Positions 14,708 through 23,695 of a DNA stretch of 46,564 nucleotides are shown here, piece after piece (positions within the stretch are counted from its first letter, which is position 1; each line of letters starts with the position of its first letter). The stretch covers positions 1 to 46,564 of the forward strand of contig QCGG01000014.1 of NCBI GenBank assembly GCA_003280055.1, given 5' to 3'. The translations under genes and the position numbers were made by a program. The DNA is from Prochlorococcus sp. AG-363-P19 (lineage in GTDB: Bacteria; Cyanobacteriota; Cyanobacteriia; PCC-6307; Cyanobiaceae). Under the pieces are notes generated by a model, which made no database searches, was not told the origin of the DNA, and saw only the letters and a program-made list of their open reading frames with translations.

Positions 14708-16785
14708 GCAAATTAAGCAGTAAGGCTTTTACTCCTTATGGTATTGAGGAACAAAGAAGAATAAAGAATCTACACAAAAATCCGATTTTTATAATTGGTT
14801 TTGTTGCAAGATTAGCTTGTATTCTCCTATTTCTTCCAACTACATATCAAGATTGGTTTATACCATTTATAAGTAATACAGTAGGCAATGTCTCATTAAA
14901 TCCATGGTCTACCTTTATTGAAAGTGGTGGGAATGTTGTCTCATTTCCGTATGGAATCACAATGCTCATTGCATACCTACCACTAAGTTTTGTAGGTGAA
15001 TTTTTAGGGAAGTTATTTTCCATAGAAAGTGGTATAAGGATAGGCTTCGGTCTAAGCACGTTTTGCTTCGATTATGGCTTACTAATAGCAATAGCCTTAC
15101 TAACGAAGAGAAATTCTAACAGGCTACTTCTTTTACTATATTGGTGTTCTCCATTAATAGTCTACATAAATTATATCCACGGTCAATTAGATATAGTCCC
15201 AGTAATGCTGTTATTTTGGAGTATATGTTTAGTCTACTGGAATAGATATAAATCAGCAGGGTTACTCCTGTCTTTTGCTGTTTGCTGTAAATTTAGTATG
15301 GTAGTTGCCATACCTTTACTATTAATCTTCATCCATAGAAAAAGAGGTATTGGTTCAGAAATTATAGAATTCTGTGCTGTGACAACTATTTCTCTTCTCG
15401 CTTTGACAATACCTTTTTTGAATTCTAGTGGGTTTATAGAAATGGTACTGAATACCAGAGAATCTGCTCGAGTTATTTCGGTAGCAATTCCATATGCAGA
15501 AAATCTTAACTTATATGTAGTTCCAATAGTTTATCTATTATCACTTTACCTTGTATGGAGACTAGATAGAATAACAAAAGATCTATTTATTTTAGGAACT
15601 GGGATTTCATTCTTTTCTTTATTAATATTCTTACCTCCTGGCCCAGGCTGGTTTTTATGGGTAGTACCCTTCTTGATTTACTATCAGCTAACATCAAAGA
15701 AAGATGTCATTGGTATTGCTCTAGTATTCAACATAGTCTGCTTGCTATATATAGCACTTTATTCTACTGGTGCATCTGTATTGTTTTTGAATCAAGGAAT
15801 TGAAAAATATAACTTTGTCAGCAAAGAATTATCTTTAGGGGGTGCAAGTTTAAGATCAGTAATATTTACATTTCTTCAGGCATTTTCTATCCTTTTAGTA
15901 ATAAGAATGTACACATATGGAATACAGAAAAATGGATTCTATAGATTCTCTAGCAAGCCTTTTATTATAAACTTTAGTGGACAAGCTAAAGGTTTAAGAA
16001 GTGATGTCGTCAAATCCCTATCTAGCTTAATAGGGGATAACAAAGTAAATGTAATGGCATTAGAAGAATCTACATCCTTAATGAGTAGCAAGATCTCAGA
16101 GCCTGAAGAAAAATCATATGCCTCAGCAATCCGTTACATGGAATTTGCGAACACATTAAAGGCTGCTCAAGATCAAAATTCTCTAATATACAAAAAGTCA
16201 TTAAAGATTGATAATAGGACTAGAGGAGATCAGATAAAAACTATATGGGCTAATTTAAGGTCTTCATTTAAAATAATAGGAAAAGATTACCTGTTTTTGA
16301 GTAATGGTTTCTTCATAAGTAATGGACCACTAAGAGATCTTGTTAGACTTCAAGTGAAGGTGAATCATGACGTTGGGGTAGAAGCAAAGAATACAATATA
16401 TTCTCAGCCTGATAATCTCAAGGATATTGTCTTCTGGGTTTCGAGTATTAATGAAAGTTCAGCGAGTTTAAAGAAGAGATTGATAACTTATTTACCATTA
16501 GGATTTTTACATGATGAATTATTTAGGATGTTGATAGCTATATGTGCACTACATATCGATAAAGAAGTCACTGAGGATCAGCAATGGGTAAAGATTAGTT
16601 TTGAAGGAGATGCTGACTCAGAGGATATTTCTCACATAGCAAGAATGGTCATACCTCAAATAGAGGATTTTTCTTTGATTGAAGATCATTGGAAGAGCGG
16701 TTATCTAGGGATCATGCAGTTAATAATACTGGCAACAATCTCTGACGAACTACAACATCACTATGACTATAAAACAAGAATCTAG
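14701..16785 (+). CDS. GT-C-like polytopic membrane protein fused to a degenerate uridine-kinase-like domain
   Basis: 694 residues. Residues about 25-410 are a multi-spanning glycosyltransferase-like module (10-12 helices; INYIHGQLDIVPVMLLFWS carries the loop acidic residue after a helix, LLSFAVCCKFSMVVAIPLLL a K-F-x-x-x pattern seen in GT-C enzymes). From about 420 to 694 there is a soluble domain that aligns in layout with uridine kinase/phosphoribulokinase: INFSGQAKGLRSDVVKSL stands where the P-loop G-x-x-x-x-G-K-S/T should be, and DYLFLSNGFFISNGPLRDL where kinases have V-x-x-E-G-x-x-x-L-x-x-x-x-L-R-D. The P-loop is clearly lost, so this half is probably non-catalytic and binds a substrate or partner. 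Expected role: moving a lipid-linked sugar onto a periplasmic glycan. Confidence 0.75.
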   Translation: MLGKLSSKAFTPYGIEEQRRIKNLHKNPIFIIGFVARLACILLFLPTTYQDWFIPFISNTVGNVSLNPWSTFIESGGNVVSFPYGITMLIAYLPLSFVGEFLGKLFSIESGIRIGFGLSTFCFDYGLLIAIALLTKRNSNRLLLLLYWCSPLIVYINYIHGQLDIVPVMLLFWSICLVYWNRYKSAGLLLSFAVCCKFSMVVAIPLLLIFIHRKRGIGSEIIEFCAVTTISLLALTIPFLNSSGFIEMVLNTRESARVISVAIPYAENLNLYVVPIVYLLSLYLVWRLDRITKDLFILGTGISFFSLLIFLPPGPGWFLWVVPFLIYYQLTSKKDVIGIALVFNIVCLLYIALYSTGASVLFLNQGIEKYNFVSKELSLGGASLRSVIFTFLQAFSILLVIRMYTYGIQKNGFYRFSSKPFIINFSGQAKGLRSDVVKSLSSLIGDNKVNVMALEESTSLMSSKISEPEEKSYASAIRYMEFANTLKAAQDQNSLIYKKSLKIDNRTRGDQIKTIWANLRSSFKIIGKDYLFLSNGFFISNGPLRDLVRLQVKVNHDVGVEAKNTIYSQPDNLKDIVFWVSSINESSASLKKRLITYLPLGFLHDELFRMLIAICALHIDKEVTEDQQWVKISFEGDADSEDISHIARMVIPQIEDFSLIEDHWKSGYLGIMQLIILATISDELQHHYDYKTRI

Positions 16786-16805
16786 TTCGATATTATAATA
16801 GAATT

Positions 16806-17552
16806 ATGAGACAGCATAACAAAGCTATCATTCTAAGGAGGCCTGATGCTGTGCTCTTCGATACGGATAATACTCTTTATGATTATTCTTATGCAAACAA
16901 AACTGGCGAACAAGCGGTTCGCAAAAAAGCTAGAAACCTACTAGGCATAGAAGAGGAAAAGTTTTGGAAGCTCTATTTGCAGGCAAGGGAAGAGATAAAG
17001 TTGCAATTAGGTGCAACTGCAAGTAGCCATAGTAGGTTGCTCTACTATCAAAGGGTTATAGAATTACTTGGTCTCAGAGCACATTTACTAATAGCATTAG
17101 ACCTCGAGCAAACCTTTTGGAGAACATTTCTAGCAAATGCTCCCTTATTCTCAGATGTAAAATCTACGCTTAACTTACTTAGGTCCTATAAGGTACCTAT
17201 AGCTATAGTTACTGATCTGACTGCGCATATTCAACTTAGAAAATTAACATATTTCGGACTAGAAGACATATTTGATGCCGTTGTGACATCTGAAGAAGTT
17301 GGTATAGATAAACCAGACATCAGAAACTTCCAACTTGTAATGAAGAAGTTGAAAGTCTGCACAACAAAAAATATCTGGATGATAGGAGATAATCCTTATA
17401 CAGATATCTATGGTGCGAAGGAATTTGGTGCGGTTACTTTCCAGAAATTACATAAAGGTGTTACCCTTGGAAAAGAGAAAGAATTACCTGATTACTCATT
17501 TAGAAACTTTTCAGAAGTTTATAAATTAATACTTAATGTATTCAAGGAATAA
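16806..17552 (+). CDS. HAD-superfamily hydrolase (sugar phosphatase-like)
   Basis: 248 residues with all four HAD motifs: I = LFDTDNTLYD (D-x-D-x-T), II = IVTDLT, III = K in GIDKPD, IV = GDNPYTDI. A helical cap (about 25-100) lies between motif I and motif II, so it belongs to subfamily I, like phosphoglycolate phosphatase or haloacid dehalogenase. In this operon a sugar- or polyol-phosphate phosphatase is the natural reading. It starts 20 bases after the membrane protein and closes the operon. Confidence 0.9.
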   Translation: MRQHNKAIILRRPDAVLFDTDNTLYDYSYANKTGEQAVRKKARNLLGIEEEKFWKLYLQAREEIKLQLGATASSHSRLLYYQRVIELLGLRAHLLIALDLEQTFWRTFLANAPLFSDVKSTLNLLRSYKVPIAIVTDLTAHIQLRKLTYFGLEDIFDAVVTSEEVGIDKPDIRNFQLVMKKLKVCTTKNIWMIGDNPYTDIYGAKEFGAVTFQKLHKGVTLGKEKELPDYSFRNFSEVYKLILNVFKE

Positions 17553-17766
17553 ATAGAATAAAAGTTCGGCTTCAGTCTGCCACGATCTATCCAAACCCAG
17601 ATAGGAGAGTATATTCAAACTTTAATCAAACTAGAGAAATGGTGAAAATGGAAGAAGTAACGGCAGCTCTTTACTTAATGGACAAACGGTCTGATAACAC
17701 TAGAGAAGTTAGTTATGCAAAAGATTATTAGCAATCTCAGCAATTTTATTGAGGCTAAAAACAGTA
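17553..17766. other. Intergenic, no gene seen
   Basis: Only short broken frames. It separates the sugar operon from the second HTH module. Confidence 0.6.
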
Positions 17767-17994
17767 ATGCTTTGCACAGCTGCTGAGGCATCAAAACTCC
17801 TTGGATATAACTCTAGAAGTCAGCTTTATCGACTTCTTAGGGAGCAATGGCTTAATGACTATCGACTTGAGACTGAAGGCAAGCTTACTTGAACCTGAGA
17901 GGTCCAGAAGGACAGCCAACGCTTGCTAGGCACATCCGTGAGATCACTGAAGTGAAGATATGGATCAACGGAGATCATTGACTTCAATCCAGAT
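17767..17994 (+). pseudogene. HTH protein, paralogue of 4934-5137, frameshifted
   Basis: MLCTAAEASKLLGYNSRSQL and YRLLREQWLNDYRLETEGK match the HTH half of the left copy (A-R-I-L-G-F-K-S-R-S-T-L-Y-S-W-I-D-K-G-Y-L). A stop then follows, but the next frame continues YLNLRGPEGQPTLARHIREI, the equivalent of YLKQEGLREFM and TVPTARG in the intact copy. One indel near 17885-17895 therefore breaks it. The conserved noncoding tail follows at 18070. Confidence 0.7.
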
Positions 17995-18069
17995 CAGTAC
18001 CTTAAGGATCTAGCAAAGAGACTTAGCTAAAAGCTTTGAAGATAACAAGCTTGTCAACAATTTTGAAGT

Positions 18070-18133
18070 GTGGAGCCTAAGGAAATTTCGAGCCCTCGGA
18101 TGACCCACAGGGAAAATCTCTCAGAGGGACCCA
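18070..18133 (+). repeat. Copy B of the conserved noncoding tail behind HTH genes
   Basis: Shares the ordered blocks TGGAGCCT, GGAA, ATTTCGAGCC, TCGGATGAC, CAC and GGACCCA with 5171-5235, same strand, roughly 12.9 kb apart. The two copies bracket the region with the recombinase pseudogene and the sugar operon. Confidence 0.7.
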
Positions 18134-18145
18134 TGAGAAGTAAAA

Positions 18146-18523
18146 CTAAAACTTTCTTTTAGATGGGACTAATTCTGTACAAGTTCCCCGACCAGAGTAT
18201 TTCTTTAGCTGTGAATCGTATAATTTTCGAATACCCATCATCCTATCTATTTGTAATCTCAATCTGTCTCCAAAATCTAGGATGATCTCCCTATTTGTAA
18301 ATGTTACCTGATCGCGTGAGAACTTATGGGTATTTAGAGAGTTATCGATTCTAGTAGAATAAATAACCGTATCCTCTGTGAGATTAATGTTATATCTAGT
18401 TATATGTATTTCCCCAGGCAAAGAGGTATTAGAATACTGGAGATAAAGCATCTCTCTAGTTGAAGAAATAGCCACAAGACCTGTAATTCTAATTAATAGC
18501 GGTGAAAGAGATAAGCATTTAAT
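18146..18523 (-). CDS. Small exported hypothetical protein; start uncertain
   Basis: From the GTG at 18475 the product is 109 residues with no signal. Extending in frame to an ATT at 18523 adds KCLSLSPLLIRITGLVAISS, a plausible signal peptide, and the next upstream codon in frame is a stop. The mature part (YLQYSNTSLPGEIHITRYNI, DTVIYSTRIDNSL, REIILDFGDRLRLQIDRMMG) is beta-rich with alternating hydrophobics. ATT starts are rare, so the extension is an inference; it may instead be a gene with a mutated start. No family known. Confidence 0.5.
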   Translation of the reverse strand: MKCLSLSPLLIRITGLVAISSTREMLYLQYSNTSLPGEIHITRYNINLTEDTVIYSTRIDNSLNTHKFSRDQVTFTNREIILDFGDRLRLQIDRMMGIRKLYDSQLKKYSGRGTCTELVPSKRKF

Positions 18524-18589
18524 TTAATCCTTCTTTTTCAGTGCATTGCAACAGAGTTAACAGAAATGTTGGAGATAAAATCTAGATTG

Positions 18590-21500
18590 TTATTCATTAG
18601 ATATTTTTTTTGAATAAGCGTAGTAATGTTTCAGGACTTGGCTTAACCGAGATTCATAATCCCAATCTTTGTGAAAAGTTTTAAAAATACAAATAAGTTG
18701 CCTTTCAGTTAATCCATATAGATGTGAAACGATCGCATCGAGTTCATGGATTTTATCCTGCTTGAGATCCTTATTTAGTGGGCCATAGTCAACGCCTACC
18801 TTTTGGGCCCATTCACTAAATCGTTCATCAGGCGATGCAAGACGTCCTGCAATTTGGACGACACGTTGCCACAGAAGATTGTCTCTGCTTGGTCGAGGAA
18901 TAGGAAATGGGTTAAGAATAAAGAAATTTAAATTTACCTCAACAAATCTTCTTGCATACCAATCTAATGGAATCGAGGAAAGGATTCCAAGCAAAAATGC
19001 TTCATCTTTTTGATCACCTCTAGGAAACATTAGTACAGGTCCTTTATTGGTAATAAATGTTCTTGGTGGTATAAGACATGCAATAACTGTTCTCTTATTT
19101 GTTCTATTAGTAACGTCTCTAAATGCTATCCGTGGGTATAAAGCTGCAAGTGTAGACTCATCTCTCACAAACTCTTTTGAGAACTCTTTGTGAACACTAT
19201 CTCTTTTAATAATATTTGATCGTAAGCGTTTTTTTTGCAGCCATTTTAAGACTTTCTTTGGGTCAGCAAAAGCATTGTATTCTCCTGTATCTGGGTTCCA
19301 TAGATCAAAACTAGCACCTTTATAGACTGGCCAAAACCCATCAGGACATTCACTTGAAAAATGCATTAATGATTTTTGGTTGGTAGCATCCATTTCGCGA
19401 TCAGGACGAGCACGCCATTTATTTTGCTCGTTGATTGACAACCATGGAGATTTCCTCAATTGAGCAAATACTTCAGATGAATATGTTGTTGGCATAAGAG
19501 GCAAAGAAATACTTTCATTCCATTTCAATACCTCACTAAATTTAAATTTCTGTGGATCACTATCTTTTCCTGCCATAAAAGAAACTAATGAATCAAAGGG
19601 ACCTTTAAGAGAAACACCATTTTGTAAAGTATTGACTGATTTTGAGATACAAATAGAGATAAGGGCAACTGTGTATCTAGGCTCCATATCAAATACCCAT
19701 CTTTTGTTGTTCTGAAGAGTTGTAATGTCTATAGAACTAACTGATGTAAGTAACTTTCTACGAAAATCCGCAGAGCCTTTTGCAGACAATGCTGATCTTG
19801 GCATGATCACTCCTATTCTTCCATGATCCTTTGATAAGAGTGACCAAAAACGCCAAAAGAAAGCTTTGTAAAGATCAGGATCTCCAATGCTCATACCAGG
19901 GAAGTCTCCAGCATGCAAGAGATCACGAGTTAACTTTGCTTGTTTTAATTCTTGCTTTAATTCGTTAACCAAATCTGACCTTTTTTGTCTTAATTCATGT
20001 TTTAGTGCTTCTTGTTCTCCTGCTTTCATCCCAGCCAATCCTGGCTTATATCTTGCCCAAAATTTATCTTCATTTATAACGGCTTCTTCCCATGGTGGGT
20101 TACCTAGAATTACATTAAATCCTTGCGATTGGGAGAGAAACACTTCAGGGAAACAAACTGGAAAATGAATTGGGTGAACATTTTCAAGGATTGTCTCTGC
20201 CTCTTTTAGCGCAGACGAATTTTGCAAATCATTTTTCTGAAGGCTCCAATTTTCAAACATATAACCTGCTAATGCACCGTCTGGTTTAATCGCAAGTGGA
20301 ATGGTTGTAATAATGTCACAGAGAGCTTTGATCTCGTTAAGTTTTTTTCTAGCTTCTTCCATTAGCGTGCGACCCTTATCAATATCTTTGATTGAACTAT
20401 CTGAAAGTCTTGCAAGTTCCTTAAATAATTCCTCTGCCTCTGCCAAAAAATTATTAGCATTCACCTCAAAAAGTTTCCCTTGAGATTCGTTGAACTTTTT
20501 ACGTATTTCTTCTAATGAAGATACACCAACAAGTGAGTTGCCATGAGTCAGATTATGTTCAAGGAGAGAGAGTGGTAGGCCTGGTACAAACGTATGTATC
20601 CAGACAGATAACTGTGAGAGCTGTACAGAAGTGAAGTTTAAATCAACGCCATAAATACAACGCCTAGCTATCATTCGACGTAATAATTGTCCGTCTTCAA
20701 TTCTAAAAGTTTCAGCAAGATCGCCCAGTGCATTTTTTGCTGCATCACGTAGGTATTGAAGTTCTCTAGGAATCCCAGGTGTGGGATTTTGTTCTAACCA
20801 AATAGCAAAACGGCGTTCAATTCGGTCGATTGCTGAGACTAAGAAATGTCCAGAGCCCATGGCAATATCTGCGACACGAAAATCAAAAAATTGATCTGTA
20901 CGATCTGCTTCAGAGAGTTTTGATAAATGTTCAAGGTGCTCATCTAATGCTGGCTCTAAGGTGCTATCAAGAATGTATTCGACAGCGAACTCTCTAGTGA
21001 AATAACTTCCAGAAGATTTTCTAGCACCAGATTTATCATGTAAGTAAATATCACCTTTTCTAATTATGACCTCGTCAGATTCAACCGATGGTACATATTG
21101 TCTTTTCTTATCGATAGTTAGATTTTCTTGGGCTATTGATAATTCTGACTCAAGAAGTCCTTCATATATAGTTCCAAATTCTCGTACACTAAGTGAGCTG
21201 AAATCAATTGGTGTATATTGTATTTCTGTTGACTCTAGTAACAATAAGGTTCTCAGTACTTCCTCAAATGATTCATTTGGAAGGGAAATATTGGCTAGCT
21301 CTGCGCCTGTTTGTGAAACCGAGGCATCACTCGAAAACATTGTTCCACCATAGGCAGGTAATCCCCATTCCTTATTACCAATAGATATCGAATCCCAAAG
21401 TTGAGACAACTCAATCCAGTGATGTTCTCCTATTGCTATAGGTATATTTTGGGTGGCCAATTGTGCTAATTCTTTTGATTTTTTCTTTAAGGATCTTTTA

Positions 21501-22627
21501 CGATATGCTTCATTACTTTTAAATGGGAGAAGGTCACGATCTTCACCGTAAGCTATAAATAACAATCGAAAGAGAACGGTTACTGCCATCTCATAAGTTA
21601 GCGAAATATCAGTCTTGGTTGGATTGATCAGGTTACGCGCTTTTGATATCCCTATGGCTAATTGAGGAATAACGATCCCATAAACTCGCTCACGTAACTG
21701 TTCTGCAATATCAGCGGCGAAGCGTTTGGATTTCTCCAAGATGCTTGTAATACTCCCATTCTGTTTTAAGGCCTCTGATGAAAATAAGAGCCATAAATAA
21801 CCAAGATTCTTTGTTGGTAATAGCGAAGTTTGGCATTCGATATAGGTTTCTGTTCTCCCTCTGCGAGCTACACCAATATTTTTTGTGTTGTAAAGACGTA
21901 TTCCATCACCTTGTACCATCATTACCCATGGAATGCGAGCCTTATCAGCTTTTGTAAGAGCATAGGAAATTGGAGAACTATCATTAAAGCGAGTTGTTGC
22001 TATTTGAGGAGACTCCTCTTCCTCCAAAAGAACAGCAATTGCAATTTGTTCTTCTCCTACTACTAGTAACTCTGTAAAATTATCGAATTTCTGAATCGTA
22101 AATCCAAGCGCAGAAATAAGTGCTCTTTTCGATTTTCCTAATATAGATTCTGCTTTCTTGACGGCATTATCCCAGTCCGGTCGAAATTTTGTACTACTTT
22201 TAAGTTCATGGTTAGATAATAGCCCTTCATTTGATATTCCAGATAGTTCTGTCGCAAGTGAAGGAATTGCATCAACTAAAAAACGAATTGAAGAATTTCT
22301 ATTAGGTTTCTCCAGTGCTGTTGCACATAACCTTTCAGCTTGATTTAAGTCATTTAGATTATGAATAGGTGGGTTATTTCCGTTTGTTCCACATAGAGTT
22401 ACCCCTTCAGAATGTTTGACAACTATTAGTACGGGAGTGGCTCTACTAGACCTTCTTTTTTTGAAGGCTTCTTGAACCTTCCTATCTGTTGGTTTTACTG
22501 ATGATGAAAAGACTGCAACTTCAATGGCTTGACTACCTTTCCCAAGAAATAATCCAATGGGTGATAAACCATTGATATTTAAATTTAATGGTCTGCAAGG
22601 AAAGTCAGCCTTTTCAAGAAAACTCAT
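18590..22627 (-). CDS. Eco57I-class N6-adenine DNA methyltransferase / type IIG-like restriction protein
   Basis: 1345 residues. The N-terminal 500 residues are a large helical/nuclease-like region typical of these giants. GSYFTREFAVEYIL (about 537-550) precedes motif I VADIAMGSGHFLVSAI (about 583-598, the SAM-binding loop). Motif IV is VILGNPPWEE (about 838-847, the catalytic N-P-P-W). The C-terminal 400 residues would be target recognition, ending in YGLTERQLICIFKTF. Known proteins of this class are stand-alone type IIG/IIL enzymes or the PglX/DrmMI methylases of BREX and DISARM. No clear PD-(D/E)xK signature can be pinned down by eye, so nuclease activity is open. No cognate partner is adjacent; the only helicase/ATPase pair lies 15 kb to the left. 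Confidence 0.88.
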   Translation of the reverse strand: MSFLEKADFPCRPLNLNINGLSPIGLFLGKGSQAIEVAVFSSSVKPTDRKVQEAFKKRRSSRATPVLIVVKHSEGVTLCGTNGNNPPIHNLNDLNQAERLCATALEKPNRNSSIRFLVDAIPSLATELSGISNEGLLSNHELKSSTKFRPDWDNAVKKAESILGKSKRALISALGFTIQKFDNFTELLVVGEEQIAIAVLLEEEESPQIATTRFNDSSPISYALTKADKARIPWVMMVQGDGIRLYNTKNIGVARRGRTETYIECQTSLLPTKNLGYLWLLFSSEALKQNGSITSILEKSKRFAADIAEQLRERVYGIVIPQLAIGISKARNLINPTKTDISLTYEMAVTVLFRLLFIAYGEDRDLLPFKSNEAYRKRSLKKKSKELAQLATQNIPIAIGEHHWIELSQLWDSISIGNKEWGLPAYGGTMFSSDASVSQTGAELANISLPNESFEEVLRTLLLLESTEIQYTPIDFSSLSVREFGTIYEGLLESELSIAQENLTIDKKRQYVPSVESDEVIIRKGDIYLHDKSGARKSSGSYFTREFAVEYILDSTLEPALDEHLEHLSKLSEADRTDQFFDFRVADIAMGSGHFLVSAIDRIERRFAIWLEQNPTPGIPRELQYLRDAAKNALGDLAETFRIEDGQLLRRMIARRCIYGVDLNFTSVQLSQLSVWIHTFVPGLPLSLLEHNLTHGNSLVGVSSLEEIRKKFNESQGKLFEVNANNFLAEAEELFKELARLSDSSIKDIDKGRTLMEEARKKLNEIKALCDIITTIPLAIKPDGALAGYMFENWSLQKNDLQNSSALKEAETILENVHPIHFPVCFPEVFLSQSQGFNVILGNPPWEEAVINEDKFWARYKPGLAGMKAGEQEALKHELRQKRSDLVNELKQELKQAKLTRDLLHAGDFPGMSIGDPDLYKAFFWRFWSLLSKDHGRIGVIMPRSALSAKGSADFRRKLLTSVSSIDITTLQNNKRWVFDMEPRYTVALISICISKSVNTLQNGVSLKGPFDSLVSFMAGKDSDPQKFKFSEVLKWNESISLPLMPTTYSSEVFAQLRKSPWLSINEQNKWRARPDREMDATNQKSLMHFSSECPDGFWPVYKGASFDLWNPDTGEYNAFADPKKVLKWLQKKRLRSNIIKRDSVHKEFSKEFVRDESTLAALYPRIAFRDVTNRTNKRTVIACLIPPRTFITNKGPVLMFPRGDQKDEAFLLGILSSIPLDWYARRFVEVNLNFFILNPFPIPRPSRDNLLWQRVVQIAGRLASPDERFSEWAQKVGVDYGPLNKDLKQDKIHELDAIVSHLYGLTERQLICIFKTFHKDWDYESRLSQVLKHYYAYSKKISNE

Positions 22628-22954
22628 CTTGACTTTTCTCCACTACCTTCAAAACTCCACATACGCCCTAAACCTATAAATTCAAGTTGAGCTTCTCGAT
22701 CTTTAAAAAGGGTTTAGGAGTGATGATTACCATGCCCATCGCGGATAACCACTTGGCAAGCTTTCTTCCATCATTTGAGCACTAATAATGCTCAAGGTCT
22801 CTTCTCCGAGGCAGTTCGACCATTACGCGCTTGGATTTATCTGTGGTCAGACTACTCTCAGGACTTAGATCCTTAATTTTTTTCTTGCTATCGGTTCCCA
22901 GTCTTTTTTCAAAAGAATCAACCAATACAGAATATTCTGATCAGACAGAAAATG
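22628..22954. other. Mostly noncoding stretch with one possible micro-ORF
   Basis: Upstream region of the methyltransferase gene, containing the short frame at 22745-22876. I see no clear terminator. Confidence 0.5.
22745..22876 (+). CDS. Possible 43-aa protein without a standard start codon
   Basis: The frame from an ATA at 22745 reads TTWQAFFHHLSTNN, AQGLFSEAVRPLRAWIYLWS, DYSQDLDP. The amino-acid choice (Trp, Phe, a proline-capped helix and a DLDP end) looks coding, but no ATG/GTG/TTG exists in frame, so this may be a decayed small gene. Confidence 0.35.
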   Translation: MTTWQAFFHHLSTNNAQGLFSEAVRPLRAWIYLWSDYSQDLDP

Positions 22955-23061
22955 TCGGACATAGTCATATCAATTGGTATAGCTGAAGAACAAGTGCCTC
23001 TAAGCACTTAAGAAGTGCTTTAGGAGCAATAGGTAGCAGGTTCGATTCCTTATAGCCCCGA
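22955..23061 (+). pseudogene. tRNA-like remnant (D-arm, stem and T-arm recognisable)
   Basis: CAATTGGTATAGC (from 22971) looks like a D-loop, AGTGC/GCACT around CTCTAA like an anticodon arm, and GCAGGTTCGATTCC then TATAGCCCCGA like a T-arm and acceptor 3' end. The acceptor stem does not pair properly and the T-stem has mismatches, so it is a degenerate copy, probably a former integration site. A second hairpin (AGCACTTAAGAAGTGCT) competes with the cloverleaf. Confidence 0.5.
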
Positions 23062-23136
23062 ATGGTTTTTCTAGATTCACAAGAACAACGGAGTGCCAAG
23101 ATGCCTAGTATTCAATGGACCCTGCCATGATGGGGA

Positions 23137-23367
23137 ATGAATGCTTTTCAATTAATGACTGACAACTGCCAAATATCGTGGCAACCAACACAAGAACAAG
23201 TGGATAAAATTATTCTTCCTGGTATGCAGGACATAGCTCAGCAATGTGCTGGGTATATCAATGAACTCAAATGCCCACCTGAGTTTATTGCAGTAATGCT
23301 TAGAGATATTGCTGATGCCTTTGAAGCTCCTCTCACAGAAGGAGGTAGCAATTGTTCTTGTTGCTAA
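23137..23367 (+). CDS. Hypothetical protein (76 aa), CPxEF-type with Cys-rich tail
   Basis: SWQPTQEQVDKIILPGMQDI, then AGYINELKCPPEFIAVMLRDI and a Cys-rich end GGSNCSCC. The middle resembles proteins at 6558-6776 and 5405-5527. The start could also be the ATG at 23155 (MTDNCQISW). The terminal C-x-C-C could bind metal or be lipidated or oxidised. Function unknown. Confidence 0.65.
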   Translation: MNAFQLMTDNCQISWQPTQEQVDKIILPGMQDIAQQCAGYINELKCPPEFIAVMLRDIADAFEAPLTEGGSNCSCC

Positions 23368-23420
23368 AATTGCATAATTCAATTCTCTAATGCTAATAGT
23401 CACACAATTTGGGAGCACTA

Positions 23421-23448
23421 GACAGCGGGTTCCCATCCTTACACCCAG
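23421..23448 (+). other. tRNA-3'-end-like fragment
   Basis: GACAGCGGGTTCCCATCC followed by TTACACCCA resembles a T-arm plus acceptor end. Too short to be a tRNA gene; one of four such fragments at 23.0-24.8 kb. Confidence 0.35.
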
Positions 23449-23695
23449 AATTAGTTCTCAATGGTTGTACTAGAAAAAAGGTGATTCTTAGGATCTGACA
23501 AAGTGCTACTACTCCTTTTTCTTTTCAAGAAATAAGGCCTCCCAGACCTTAAACCAATAAGATTGGATCTCTATACCTGACGACGGTTTTTTATATAAGA
23601 CAAGGAAAAAGAAGAAAGTGTTACCCAAAAAGATTTTTCAATAAAGCTAAAAAAGATAAAACCGTCATGATGGGTATGTGAAACCAATCAAATCC
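23449..23695. other. Intergenic, no gene seen
   Basis: No frame with coding character; lies between the tRNA-like fragment and the DUF2839 gene. Confidence 0.6.

Noticed and set aside
19887-22343. Plus-strand frames opposite the methyltransferase
   Set aside because: Shadows; the minus strand has the SAM and NPPW motifs.
22955-23061. Complete tRNA gene
   Set aside because: Acceptor stem does not pair and the T-stem has mismatches, so recorded as a remnant only.
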